The position numbers and the translations under genes were made by a program. This document shows, piece after piece, positions 29,236-37,349 of a stretch of 64,000 nucleotides of DNA. The first letter of the stretch is position 1, and each line of letters starts with the position of its first letter. The notes beneath the pieces were generated by a model, which worked only from the letters and a program-made list of their open reading frames with translations, was not told the DNA's origin and did not search any database. Origin of the DNA: Rhodanobacteraceae bacterium (lineage in GTDB: Bacteria; Pseudomonadota; Gammaproteobacteria; Xanthomonadales; Rhodanobacteraceae); NCBI GenBank assembly GCA_030167125.1, contig CP126531.1:1736001-1800000 (forward strand), read 5' to 3'.

Positions 29236-30543
29236 TCAATTCGCGGTGTTCTGCGGATGCATCACCTCGTCGAAGCTCAGGGTGACTTCCGTGGTGTCGG
29301 CGTGGTCCGCCACCCATTCGGAAACCTGGTCTTCGAGCACGGCGGTCCGCACGTTGTCCATCATCTGGGGGTTGTTGCGGTAGAGTTCAACGACCTGCTC
29401 GGGTTCCTCGTAGGTCGAGGCGATCTTGGCGATCCGCTCGGTCACCTTGCGGTTGTCCACGCGCAGGTTGTTGCTCTGCGCGATCTGGCGCAGCAGCAAG
29501 CCCGCGATCACGCGCTGGTGCGCGATCGGCAGCGCCGCTTCCATCGCCGCGGCCGGAATCGACTGCTCGCCGGACAGGCCCGGCATCGCCGCGCGCACCA
29601 GCGATTCGGCTTCGGCGCGTTCCAGCACCTTGGGTACGTCCACGTCGGCGTAGGTCGCGGCCAGTTTGCCGCCGACCTCGTTGCGCAGGCGCGCGCGCAA
29701 TGCGTTCTCGAGCTCGCGTTCGAGGTTGGCGCGGACTTCCCTGCGGAACGTTTCCGGCGAACCATCGGCGATGCCGAAGTTGCGGATGAACTCCGCGTCC
29801 ACTTCCGGCATGTGCGGAGCCTGCACCTCACCGATGCGCAGCTCGACCCTGGCCTGCTTCGCGGCCAGTTGCGGGATCGGGAACGTCGGCGGGAACTCCA
29901 CGTCGAACGACAATTCCTCGCCGGCCTTGTGTCCCTTCAGCGCACCGTCAAAAACGGCCAGCGCGGTGTTGCCGCCGATCACGGTGGCGGCGCGCTCGCG
30001 GCCTTCGGCCGGGTGCCGGAAGCCGTCCGCCTGTGCAACGTAATCGACGATCACCATGTCGCCGTCCGCGGCGGCGCGCTCGACCTTCTGGAAGGTGCGA
30101 CGCTGCGCGCGCAGGGTTTCGATCATGTTGTCGACGTCGGCCTCGCCCACTTCGGATTTCGGGCGGTCGATCTTCAGGATGCCGACGTCGACGGTCGGCA
30201 GTTCCGGCATCACCTCGAAGGTCGCCGTGTAGGCGATCTCGCCATCCTGCGGCTTGCCGTCGGTATCGATGTTGGGGTTCGCGACCGGCTGCAGGTTCTG
30301 CTGCTGCACGGCTTCGCGGAACGTGCTGCCGATCAGGTCGGAAAGCGCTTCGCCGCGCACCTGGTCACCGTAGCGCTGCTCGATCACCTTGACCGGCACC
30401 TTGCCCGGGCGGAAACCCTTTAGGCGCACGTTGCGGCCGAGCTCGGAAATGCGCTGGCGCACCTTGGACTCGAACTGTTCGGCGGGAAACTTGACGGTCA
30501 GCTTGCGCTCGAGCTTGCCGACGTTTTCCAGGGAAACTTGCAT
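29236..30543 (-). CDS. tig: Trigger factor
   Basis: The 435-residue ribosome-bound chaperone and prolyl isomerase has an N-terminal ribosome-binding domain with the signature GFRPGKVP (the GFRxGxxP motif), an FKBP-like domain ([14 protein letters not shown] ... [13 protein letters not shown]) and a helical C-terminal substrate arm. Length agrees with the family. The start at 30543 ([15 protein letters not shown]) matches E. coli Tig; the extra upstream frame overlaps the tRNA region and is spurious. It heads the tig-clpP-clpX cluster. Confidence 0.97.
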   Translation of the reverse strand: MQVSLENVGKLERKLTVKFPAEQFESKVRQRISELGRNVRLKGFRPGKVPVKVIEQRYGDQVRGEALSDLIGSTFREAVQQQNLQPVANPNIDTDGKPQDGEIAYTATFEVMPELPTVDVGILKIDRPKSEVGEADVDNMIETLRAQRRTFQKVERAAADGDMVIVDYVAQADGFRHPAEGRERAATVIGGNTALAVFDGALKGHKAGEELSFDVEFPPTFPIPQLAAKQARVELRIGEVQAPHMPEVDAEFIRNFGIADGSPETFRREVRANLERELENALRARLRNEVGGKLAATYADVDVPKVLERAEAESLVRAAMPGLSGEQSIPAAAMEAALPIAHQRVIAGLLLRQIAQSNNLRVDNRKVTERIAKIASTYEEPEQVVELYRNNPQMMDNVRTAVLEDQVSEWVADHADTTEVTLSFDEVMHPQNTAN

Positions 30544-30651
30544 GGTGGCTCCTGACGGTCGATGCGCATCGGCGCATCCACTGTTGTTACGAAGTGGCTG
30601 CCGCCTCGGCAAGCAGCCGGTGGACTAAATGGACCGGCCGCGGGCGCTCGG

Positions 30652-30736
30652 TGGTGCGAAAGGCGGGACTCGAACCCGCACGGGTTGCCCCACTGGAACC
30701 TAAATCCAGCGCGTCTGCCAGTTCCGCCACTTTCGC
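30652..30736 (-). tRNA. tRNA-Leu(UAG)
   Basis: The 85-nt class II tRNA has acceptor GCGAAAG / CTTTCGC, the T-arm GCGGGTTCGAGTCCCGC, a long variable arm and the anticodon TAG within GGATTTAGGTTC. The CCA end is encoded. It lies upstream of tig on the same strand. Confidence 0.95.
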
Positions 30737-30773
30737 CCGCTCCAATCAAAAACGTTATCGTGCGCAGCGCGAT

Positions 30774-30820
30774 GATCACTCCCCTCTCCCGCCCGCGGGA
30801 GAGGGCAAGGGGTGAGGGCC
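30774..30820. repeat. 47-bp hairpin repeat, copy 1
   Basis: A stem CCCTCTCCCGC / GCGGGAGAGGG is followed by AAGGGGTGAGGGCC. It differs from the copy at 30968-31014 at one base only. The two copies flank tRNA-Lys. Similar hairpin-plus-GTGAGGG elements occur at 45997-46139. Confidence 0.8.
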
Positions 30821-30854
30821 GCTCTTGAGAGCAAAAACCCTTGAGAGCAAAAAC

Positions 30855-30930
30855 TGGTGGGCCGTGTAGGACTCGAACCTACGACCAAGAGATTAAGAGT
30901 CTCCTGCTCTACCAACTGAGCTAACGGCCC
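30855..30930 (-). tRNA. tRNA-Lys(CUU)
   Basis: The 76-nt tRNA has acceptor GGGCCGT / ACGGCCC, the D-arm AGCTCAGTTGGTAGAGC and the T-arm GTAGGTTCGAGTCCTAC. The anticodon loop CTCTTAA gives anticodon CTT, so it reads AAG. The CCA end is encoded. A 14-bp direct duplication (TTGAGAGCAAAAAC) lies just to its left. Confidence 0.93.
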
Positions 30931-30967
30931 CCGCTTCATTCAATTTTGCTGTCGCGCTGCGCGCGAC

Positions 30968-31014
30968 GATCACTCCCCTCTCCCGCCTGCGGGAGAGGGC
31001 AAGGGGTGAGGGCC
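30968..31014. repeat. 47-bp hairpin repeat, copy 2
   Basis: This is a near-identical direct copy of 30774-30820, in the same orientation, on the other side of tRNA-Lys. One base in the hairpin loop differs (CCCG versus CCTG). Confidence 0.8.
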
Positions 31015-31060
31015 ATCACTGCCGCAGGACCTGCACCAAAGCGCTCCATTGTACAAAAAT

Positions 31061-31137
31061 TGGGGTGGATGATGGGACTCGAACCCACGACAACCGGAAT
31101 CACAATCCGGGACTCTAACCAGCTGAGCTACATCCAC
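31061..31137 (-). tRNA. tRNA-His(GUG)
   Basis: The tRNA has acceptor GTGGATG / CATCCAC with an encoded G at the -1 position (31138), the T-arm GTGGGTTCGAGTCCCAT and the anticodon GTG within GATTGTGATTC. The CCA end is encoded. A 22-bp copy of its 5' end is found about 180 bp upstream, at 31301-31322. Confidence 0.95.
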
Positions 31138-31203
31138 CACTGATACTTCAAGCAACCATCCCTGGTGCAGCTTCCGTTCGCCATCCTTGGCTCACCGGTC
31201 CAA

Positions 31204-31292
31204 CTCGCGCGCGATGCCACTGGCATCGCGCAAGCGCTCATTGAACCACCAAATGCCTCGCGCGACAGTCCACTGGACTGTCGCAAGCGCTC
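31204..31292. repeat. Two 36-bp hairpins with identical flanks and different stems
   Basis: Copies at 31204-31239 and 31257-31292 share the outer left bases CTCGCGCG, the outer right bases CGCAAGCGCTC and the loop ACT. The 7-bp stems are CGATGCC/GGCATCG in one and ACAGTCC/GGACTGT in the other. The changed bases pair in both copies. They lie between tRNA-His and a tRNA 5' fragment. Confidence 0.85.
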
Positions 31293-31300
31293 GGCATTCG

Positions 31301-31322
31301 ACCAGCTGAGCTACATCCACCA
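31301..31322 (-). pseudogene. tRNA-His 5' fragment
   Basis: Twenty-two bases are identical to 31118-31139: the 5' acceptor strand and first half of the D-arm of tRNA-His with its first upstream base. Beyond the D-loop the match stops and the hairpin repeat begins. No anticodon or T-arm follows, so this is a broken duplicate of the tRNA gene. A short upstream stretch (TCA before the G-1 position) also resembles the intact gene. Confidence 0.75.
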
Positions 31323-31429
31323 TTGAATCACGCAGCGAGCCGGCAATTTTCATTGACTCGCCCGAAACTTGCAAGCACGCCGCGCAGCAGGCGATTGATT
31401 CACCCCCGCGCCTGCGCTAGCGTGCGCGG

Positions 31430-31693
31430 ATGCCCAAGCCGCCCATCAAAGCCGCCAATCCCTCGCCGGTCGCCGAGTTCGAGCAATCCTTGGCCGAACT
31501 CGAAGCGCTGGTGGCGAAGATGGAGAGTGGCGAACAGAACCTGGACGAATCGCTGCGCGCGTTCGAGCGCGGCATCGCACTCTATCGCCAGTGCCAGTCC
31601 GCGCTTGAGCAGGCCGATGCGCGGGTCAAGCTGCTGCTCGACCCCGAGCACCCGGAAACGGCGCAACTTTTTGCGCCGGAAGAAGAGCCCTGA
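31430..31693 (+). CDS. xseB: Exodeoxyribonuclease VII small subunit
   Basis: The 87-residue coiled-coil subunit assembles with XseA to degrade single-stranded DNA. The family core is plain: [20 protein letters not shown] and [19 protein letters not shown], followed by [13 protein letters not shown]. In many gammaproteobacteria xseB is followed by ispA and dxs; here a tandem repeat and a converging gene follow, so that linkage is lost or was never present. The ATG follows a short spacer from the tRNA region. Confidence 0.93.
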   Translation: MPKPPIKAANPSPVAEFEQSLAELEALVAKMESGEQNLDESLRAFERGIALYRQCQSALEQADARVKLLLDPEHPETAQLFAPEEEP

Positions 31694-31734
31694 AACGAAT
31701 CGGGCGCGCCGGAATGGGCACGCCCGATCTGTCA

Positions 31735-31966
31735 TGTCAACACCCGTCCCTGGGCTGCACGGGATGAATGCATCATTTCTCACTGGATCCCATGTCAACG
31801 CCCATCCATGGGCTGCACGGGATGAGCGCATGCATCTTTCACTGGATCCCGTGTCAATGCACATCCCTGTGCTGCACGGGATAAGCGCATCATTTCTCAC
31901 TGGATCCCGTGTCAACGCACATCCCTGTGCTGCACGGGATGAGCGCATCCTGCGCTCACTTGATCA
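31735..31966. repeat. 58-bp tandem repeat, four units
   Basis: Units start at about 31735, 31793, 31852 and 31910 (spacing 58-59 bp), each beginning TGTCAA. All contain GCTGCACGGGAT preceded by a small hairpin whose stem differs: CCCG-type in unit 1, GCCCAT/ATGGGC in unit 2, GCACA/TGTGC in units 3 and 4. All loops are CC or TCCC. Unit 4 ends in another hairpin, GAGCGCA/TGCGCTC with a TCC loop. The right end overlaps the last codons of the DUF4870 gene. It lies between converging genes. Confidence 0.85.
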
Positions 31967-32405
31967 GGCGCAACGCGAACGGATAGCGATAGGCCACGCC
32001 TTCGTTGGACTTGATCGCCGCGATGATGATGAACACCAGCGCCGCGATGCCGACGATGACCATCAACGGTCCGGCGACCAGGAAACCGATGCCCAGCGTG
32101 GCTACGCCGAGGATCATCAGGATCACGAAGATGATCGCGACGGTGATGTTGAAGTTCAGCGCTTCCTTGGCCTGATCATTCACGAACGGCATGGTGTCCT
32201 TCTTCACCAGCCAGATGATCAGCGGGCCGATGAACCAGCCCCAGCCACCGATCCAGCCGGTGACGAGGCCTCCCAGCAGCGCCGACAAGTGCGCGAACAT
32301 CGCCCACTGGCGTTCTTCCGCGGTGGGTGCGCCCGCGGGCGGCGGCGGTGCGCCGGCAGGGGATGAAGACGTCGGGGGTGTCACGGATTCCGGTGGAACA
32401 CTCAT
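31956..32405 (-). CDS. DUF4870 domain membrane protein
   Basis: The 149-residue protein has a Pro/Ala/Ser-rich N-terminus (residues 1-30), then the DUF4870 core: AEERQWAMFAHLSALLG, a Gly/Trp-rich membrane segment (WIGGWGWFIGPLIIWLVKK), DQAKEALNFNITVAI and two further membrane helices. The family resembles the Tic20-like fold; its function is unknown. The last residues (FALRLIK) are encoded at the edge of the 58-bp tandem repeat, so its C-terminus may differ from that of relatives. Confidence 0.85.
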   Translation of the reverse strand: MSVPPESVTPPTSSSPAGAPPPPAGAPTAEERQWAMFAHLSALLGGLVTGWIGGWGWFIGPLIIWLVKKDTMPFVNDQAKEALNFNITVAIIFVILMILGVATLGIGFLVAGPLMVIVGIAALVFIIIAAIKSNEGVAYRYPFALRLIK

Positions 32406-32503
32406 GGCTGTTCTCCCTCAAACAGTGGTGGACGGGACGGACCGCGCCGTGACTCTCGCCCTGTCCGCGGCGCCTGTCAAGCGCCGCCCATTGCCGAGGG
32501 AAA

Positions 32504-33712
32504 TCACGCGGCGGCGCGTGCCGGACCCACCAGATTGACCAAGGGTTCCGCGGCCTGGCTGCCGGGAAAGACGCGCGACTCCAGCAGCGATTCCGAAACA
32601 CCGAGGTGCGCCGCCAGCACGCCCTTGAACACCGAGCGGAAATCGGTGGTCGCGTGCACGTCGCGTTCCTGGTACAGCTCGCCGGAACCGATGCCCGGCC
32701 ACTTGCCAGCGACGCGCCCGCCGCGCAACGCGCCGCCCGCGAGGAACATCGAACCGCCGGTGCCGTGATCCGTACCACCTGTTCCGTTGATGTGCGCGGT
32801 ACGGCCGAATTCGGTGGCGACGATGACGATCGTGCGGCCCCACATCGCGCCGACCGATTGATGGAACGCCTTAAGGCCTGCGTCGAGTTCGCCGATCTTG
32901 CGCGTCACGATCGCCGCTTCGTTCGCGTGCGTGTCCCAGCCGTCGTCCTCGACGAACGCAACGCGCGGCCCGTCGGCCTTGCCCATGAAGCCGCCCGCGG
33001 CGGCCATCATCACCGGCAGACCACCTTGCTTCTTCTTCCCGGGTTGTCCGTTCGCCATCATCGCCGCGCCTGACTCGGGAACCGGCGAGTCGGTCTGCTG
33101 CGCGACCGCGCGTGCGAACGGCGTGGCCAGCCGCGTGTCCGCCGCGTACAGAGGCTGCAGGCGTTGCAGCAGGATCGGGTTCACTTCGGTCGGCAACGGC
33201 GGCGACCAGGTTTCCACCTTCGCGCTGCCGCGCATCGTCAACGGCATCACCGCCGCGCACGCCAATCCATCCACACCCGGCATGCAGGCGATGCAGCGGT
33301 TCAACCAGCCGGTCTGCGCGCCGTCGGGCTTTTCGGTGCCGTTCTCGACGCAATTCTGCGCCTGGAAATGCGAGCGGCCCCAATACGGCGGCGCCGCGGC
33401 GACTACCGGCATGAACTGGCCCTGCGCGTACAACTGTGCGGCGTAGTCGAACGAGGGATGCAACGCGAACACGTTGTCCAGCTTGTGCGCCGGTTTCGCG
33501 GCGGACGGCGACAACGCCAACGCCCCGCGGATCGCCTGGTAGCCGGGATCGCCGTATGGCGGCACCGATTCCAGGCCATCGAGTCCACCGCGCAACAACA
33601 CGAACAGGAAGCGCGTGTCGGCACCGGTCGCGGCGAAGGTGAGTTTCGGCCAGACCAGCAAGGTCGCGGTGCCGATCGCGGCGTTGGCAAGGAATTGGCG
33701 GCGGGTCAGCAT
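32504..33712 (-). CDS. DUF1501 family protein with Tat signal
   Basis: The 402-residue protein starts MLTRRQFLANAAIG, a twin-arginine export signal with the core LVWPKLTFA. The rest is a DUF1501 (sulfatase/alkaline-phosphatase-like fold) protein: LLRGGLDGLESVPPYGDP, NCVENG, DDGWDTHANE, TEFGRTAHINGTGGTDHGTGG. The THANE and GTDHGTGG motifs resemble metal sites of that fold. The start codon lies 2 bp after the DUF1800 stop, with GGAGGG inside the upstream gene, so translation is coupled. These pairs are common, but their substrate is unknown. Confidence 0.88.
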   Translation of the reverse strand: MLTRRQFLANAAIGTATLLVWPKLTFAATGADTRFLFVLLRGGLDGLESVPPYGDPGYQAIRGALALSPSAAKPAHKLDNVFALHPSFDYAAQLYAQGQFMPVVAAAPPYWGRSHFQAQNCVENGTEKPDGAQTGWLNRCIACMPGVDGLACAAVMPLTMRGSAKVETWSPPLPTEVNPILLQRLQPLYAADTRLATPFARAVAQQTDSPVPESGAAMMANGQPGKKKQGGLPVMMAAAGGFMGKADGPRVAFVEDDGWDTHANEAAIVTRKIGELDAGLKAFHQSVGAMWGRTIVIVATEFGRTAHINGTGGTDHGTGGSMFLAGGALRGGRVAGKWPGIGSGELYQERDVHATTDFRSVFKGVLAAHLGVSESLLESRVFPGSQAAEPLVNLVGPARAAA

Positions 33713-33714
33713 GA

Positions 33715-35208
33715 TCAAACCCTCCACTGGAACGCGGGGCTGGCGAACAAGGTCGCGTGTGCCTGCCGCGCCGATTCCGCGCGGTGGATCGCCTGCGCGG
33801 TGTCTTCGTCCAGCAGCGGCCCCAGGATGTCCTGCGCGAACGCCAGCGGCTGCGCATTGGTTTGCGCGACGCGCGCCGACAACGCTTCGGCCGCCTGCAC
33901 GCGCTTCCACAAACCATCCGCGTCGATCCAGTTGGCCGAGTTGTCGGTGAAACCCGCGGGCGAACGCGGATCGAACATCGGTTCGCCGAAGTTGGCCAGC
34001 AACGCCAACGCCGGCTGCGGCTGGTCGCCGAGATCGATCTGCCCCGCGCGCAGCGACGAGATCACGAAATCCTGCGGCGTCTTGAATTTGCGCGCGTCGG
34101 CGTCCCAGGCTTCGGGACTTTCGATGAGGGTGCGATACACCGCGGCGAGATCGGTGTCGTGATCGAGATAAGTTTTCGCCATCCGATCCACCAGCGACTG
34201 CGGTGGATCGTCCGACACGAAATGCCGCGCGAGTTGCAGCGACAGGTGCTTCGCCGTCGCGGGCTGGCGCGCGAGAAAATCCAGGATCGCCTTGCCCTGC
34301 TCGAAGCCGCCGTCGGGAAACAGCCTGCCCATCACGCGGCGCGCACCGGGTTCGTGCGCGTTGGCGCGGAACACGAACGCCGACTGCGGCTGGGCGCCGT
34401 TCGCGAAATCGCGCGGATACGGAACGCTCCAGCCGGTCAGCGCGCGCGAGAATTCGGTGACGTCGGCCTGCGTGTAGCCGCCGTTGACGCCGACCGTGTG
34501 CAATTCCATCGCTTCGCGGCCGAGGTTTTCGTTCAGGCCGCCGGCCTTGCCCTCGTCCGCGTCGCCCTTGCGCGCGAGGCGCATCGCGATGCGCCGACCG
34601 AGCGGCGAATTCGGTCCGACCGAACGCACGTTGTCGAGGTACAGCAGCATCGCCGGATGCGTTTCGACGGCAAGCAGCATGTCGGCGAAGCGGCCGGTGA
34701 CGTGCGGACGGATCGCCTCGCGTTCCATCGGCGCCGCGAACAGTCGCGCCGGAGCCTTGTCCACCGACACCGCGAAATGATTGGACCAGAAATGCACCAG
34801 CCGCTCGACGAACGGCGTGTCGGTGGTGGTCGCGACGCGATAGCGCGCCGCCGCTTCGGCGAAAAGCTGCTGGCGTTCCTGCTGGCGGTACGGCTTCAAC
34901 GCCTGCTTCAATGCGGCGGCGTTGGCCTGGCCGTCCTGCGATGCCGACTGCATGTCACCCATGAGGAACGCACGCCGGCCACGGCCGCCCTGCTTGAACT
35001 CGCGCCGCGTCATCTGCAACTGCGCTTCTTCGCGCAGGTAATCGAGGCTGCCCGGCAAGCCGGCGAAGGCGTTGGCGGCGTCGGAACCGCGCGCGAGCTG
35101 CGCGCTCAGCCACTCGCGCGGATCGTGGATGCCCGCCAGCTCGCCCGGTTTGGCGCCCAGTCCGAAGCGATTGACCGCCGCGGTGACATCGTTGCCGGAT
35201 GCATTCAT
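33715..35208 (-). CDS. DUF1800 family protein
   Basis: The 497-residue protein has the DUF1800 signature: VNRFGLGAKPGEL at the N-terminus, FVERLVHFWSNHFAVS, LDNVRSVGPNSPLGRR, NENLGREAMELHTVGVNGGYTQADV and HFVSDDPPQSLVDRM. It is almost always found next to a DUF1501 gene, as here. Start 35208 (MNASGNDVTAAVNRFG) places the family core near the N-terminus; an ATG at 35226 is an alternative. No signal peptide is obvious, so it may be moved out with its Tat-exported partner or stay cytoplasmic. Confidence 0.88.
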   Translation of the reverse strand: MNASGNDVTAAVNRFGLGAKPGELAGIHDPREWLSAQLARGSDAANAFAGLPGSLDYLREEAQLQMTRREFKQGGRGRRAFLMGDMQSASQDGQANAAALKQALKPYRQQERQQLFAEAAARYRVATTTDTPFVERLVHFWSNHFAVSVDKAPARLFAAPMEREAIRPHVTGRFADMLLAVETHPAMLLYLDNVRSVGPNSPLGRRIAMRLARKGDADEGKAGGLNENLGREAMELHTVGVNGGYTQADVTEFSRALTGWSVPYPRDFANGAQPQSAFVFRANAHEPGARRVMGRLFPDGGFEQGKAILDFLARQPATAKHLSLQLARHFVSDDPPQSLVDRMAKTYLDHDTDLAAVYRTLIESPEAWDADARKFKTPQDFVISSLRAGQIDLGDQPQPALALLANFGEPMFDPRSPAGFTDNSANWIDADGLWKRVQAAEALSARVAQTNAQPLAFAQDILGPLLDEDTAQAIHRAESARQAHATLFASPAFQWRV

Positions 35209-35296
35209 GGAATCGTCTCGCGTCATGCCGATAGACGCGATAACGCTGCGCGCGCGCATCCGGTTGACCGGCGAACCCGCGCGTTCAGCTTGGCGG

Positions 35297-36676
35297 CTAA
35301 TCGCCCGCGACGATCATCTTGCCGACCAGGATCGAGCCGGTCAGGATCGACGATCGCGAATCGACGTCCGAACCAATCGCCTGCACGCCCATGAAGATGT
35401 CGCGGAGGTTGCCGGCGATGGTGATCTCCTGCACCGGATACGCGATCTCGCCGTCCTCGATCCAGAAGCCCGCGGCGCCGCGCGAGTAATCGCCGGTGAT
35501 GATCGACACGCCCTGGCCGATCAGTTCGGTGACCAGCAGGCCCATGCCCATCCGTTGCAACAGGCCCTGGAAATCCGCGGCTTCGCCGTCCATCGAACCG
35601 GGTTGCACCACGAGGTTGTGCACGCCGCCCGCGTTGCCGGTGGTCTGCAACCCGAGCTTGCGCGCCGAATAGCTGCCCAGCACGTAGCGCTGCAGCACGC
35701 CGCGTTCGACCAGCGCCGATTCGCGCGTCGCCACACCTTCGGCGTCGAACGTGCCGGACGCATGGCCGCGCGGCAGGAACGGCTTTTCGAGCACGTCGAC
35801 GAACGCTGGAAGCACCGGCTTGCCCGCGTGGTCGAGCAGGAAACTCGCGCGCCGGTACAACGATCCGCCGCTGACCGCCGACACAAGGTGCCCGACCAGC
35901 GAACGCGCGACTTCCGGCGCGAACAACACCGCGCACTCGCGCGTCGAAAGCTTGCGCGCGTTCAACCGGGCCGCCGCGCGTTCGGCCGCCTTCGCGCCGA
36001 TGCTTGCAAACGCCGGGAACGCGTTCGCGTCGCGCACGTATTCGTACCAGCCATCGCGCTGCATCGCCTCGCCCGTGCCCGCGATCAACGAGCACGAAAT
36101 CGAATGGTGCGTGCCGCGTTCGCGCCCGATGAAGCCGTGCGAATTCGCGTACACGCCGAGCGCATCGCCGCACTGCACACTGGCGCCTTCGGAATTGGTG
36201 ATTGCCGCGTGGCCACGGCCGGCCGCTTCGACCTCGCGGCCGATGTCGATCGCGCGATCGACATCCAGTTGCCACGGATGCCACAGGTCGAGGTCGGGAA
36301 ACTGGGTCTGCATCAGCGCCGCATCGGCCAGCCCCGCGCAGGGATCGGGCTCCGTGTAGCGCGCGATCGCGCAAGCCTGGGCGATGGTCGCGTCGATGGA
36401 CGCGGGTTTCAGGTCGGCGGTCGACGCGCTGCCCTTGCGCTGCCCGAAATACACGGTCAGCCCGAAACCGCGATCGCGATTGCGCTCGACCGTTTCCACT
36501 TCGCCCATGCGCACGTTGACCGAAAGCCCGGTGCTGACGCTGGCCGACACTTCGGCCTGTGATGCGCCCGCGGCGCGCGCACGCCGCACCACGTCGTCGG
36601 CCAGGTCGGCGAGACGCTCCAGTTCCGCAACGCTGTCGTCAGCTGTCACAATGTCGGTGTTCACACGTATTTCCAT
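35297..36676 (-). CDS. pmbA: Metalloprotease PmbA/TldE
   Basis: The 459-residue protein is the partner of TldD; the pair digests peptides and matures microcins or removes the CcdA antitoxin in E. coli. Motifs include EVSASVSTGLSVNVRMGEVETVE, GFGLTVYFGQRKGSAST, FLPRGHASGTFDAEG and GVSIITGDYSRGAAGFWIEDGE. PmbA lacks its own HExxH and relies on TldD. Its ATG is only 23 bp from that of the divergent darP, so its promoter must lie inside darP or be very short. Confidence 0.95.
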   Translation of the reverse strand: MEIRVNTDIVTADDSVAELERLADLADDVVRRARAAGASQAEVSASVSTGLSVNVRMGEVETVERNRDRGFGLTVYFGQRKGSASTADLKPASIDATIAQACAIARYTEPDPCAGLADAALMQTQFPDLDLWHPWQLDVDRAIDIGREVEAAGRGHAAITNSEGASVQCGDALGVYANSHGFIGRERGTHHSISCSLIAGTGEAMQRDGWYEYVRDANAFPAFASIGAKAAERAAARLNARKLSTRECAVLFAPEVARSLVGHLVSAVSGGSLYRRASFLLDHAGKPVLPAFVDVLEKPFLPRGHASGTFDAEGVATRESALVERGVLQRYVLGSYSARKLGLQTTGNAGGVHNLVVQPGSMDGEAADFQGLLQRMGMGLLVTELIGQGVSIITGDYSRGAAGFWIEDGEIAYPVQEITIAGNLRDIFMGVQAIGSDVDSRSSILTGSILVGKMIVAGD

Positions 36677-36699
36677 TCGAACGAATTGACCACGCCGCG

Positions 36700-37230
36700 A
36701 TGCGCAGCCCGGAAGAAACAGAGGACAACGAACGCCCCAGCCGCAGCGCGCGCCGTCGCGAAGCGCTGGACGTGCTGGCGTTCGCGAAACAACTGTCGGA
36801 GCTGCCGCCGGCGCGCCTCGCCAAACTGGACCTGCCGGACGACGTGCGCGACGAACTCGCGGAGGTGCAGCGCACGCCTTCGCACATCGCGCACAAGCGC
36901 CAGCTCGCGCACCTTGCGAAGTTGATGCGCGCGCACGACGACGAGGACTTCGCCGCCGCCCGCGCTGCGCTCGCCAACGACCGCAGCGCGAATGCCCGCG
37001 AAACCGCCGCGCTGCATCGCGCCGAGGCGCTGCGCGAAGGCCTGCTGGGCGACAACGCCGACTCCGCGCTTACAGCATTCATCAGCACGCACCCGGACAT
37101 CGACCACCAGCACCTGCGCGCGCTGATCCGGCAATCGCGCCGCGAGCGCGAGACAAACAAGCCGCCGCGCGCGCAACGCGAACTGTTCCGGCTGCTGCGC
37201 GACAGCGAAAAGCCTTTGGACGCGGATTGA
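36700..37230 (+). CDS. darP: Ribosome-associated protein DarP (YjgA, DUF615)
   Basis: The 176-residue basic helical protein is a 50S assembly factor. DUF615 features are DNERPSRSARRREALDVLAFAKQLSELP, DDVRDELAEVQRTPSHIAHKRQLAHLAKLMR and QHLRALIRQSRRERETNKPP. The order pmbA-darP (divergent) is typical of gammaproteobacteria. The start at 36700 (MRSPEETEDNER) has no good ribosome site but fits the family. The last codons (LDAD-stop) lie in an inverted repeat. Confidence 0.93.
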   Translation: MRSPEETEDNERPSRSARRREALDVLAFAKQLSELPPARLAKLDLPDDVRDELAEVQRTPSHIAHKRQLAHLAKLMRAHDDEDFAAARAALANDRSANARETAALHRAEALREGLLGDNADSALTAFISTHPDIDHQHLRALIRQSRRERETNKPPRAQRELFRLLRDSEKPLDAD

Positions 37231-37330
37231 CACGGATAAAAGCGGATAAAGAAAAACCTGTTTTCATTGGATCTTGTTCGCTCTTGCCAGCTTTCATCAG
37301 CTTCTATCCGCTCTTATCCGCGTCAAAAAA
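37218..37330. repeat. Inverted repeat at the darP-tldD junction
   Basis: The left arm, from GACGCGGATTGACACGG through GATAAAAGCGGATAAAG, is matched by the complement of the right arm, from CTTCTATCCGCTCTTATCCG through CGTC. About 50 bases lie between. It holds the darP stop codon and separates the two converging genes, so it may act as a terminator for both. The GCGGATAA motif repeated within each arm suggests a dispersed repeat. Confidence 0.7.
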
Positions 37331-37349
37331 GCCTTGCTTTGCCTGCCGA

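Noticed and set aside
30652..31322. Possible integrative element at the tRNA cluster
   Set aside because: No integrase gene, no copied tRNA 3' end and only repeats and house-keeping genes around; the duplicated part is the tRNA 5' end.
31192..31374. A 60-codon frame over the tRNA fragment and hairpins
   Set aside because: It consists of tRNA and repeat sequence read as protein; no ribosome site.
31735..31966. Possible CRISPR array
   Set aside because: Only four units of 58 bp, with similarity across the whole unit and no repeat-spacer alternation; no cas genes nearby.
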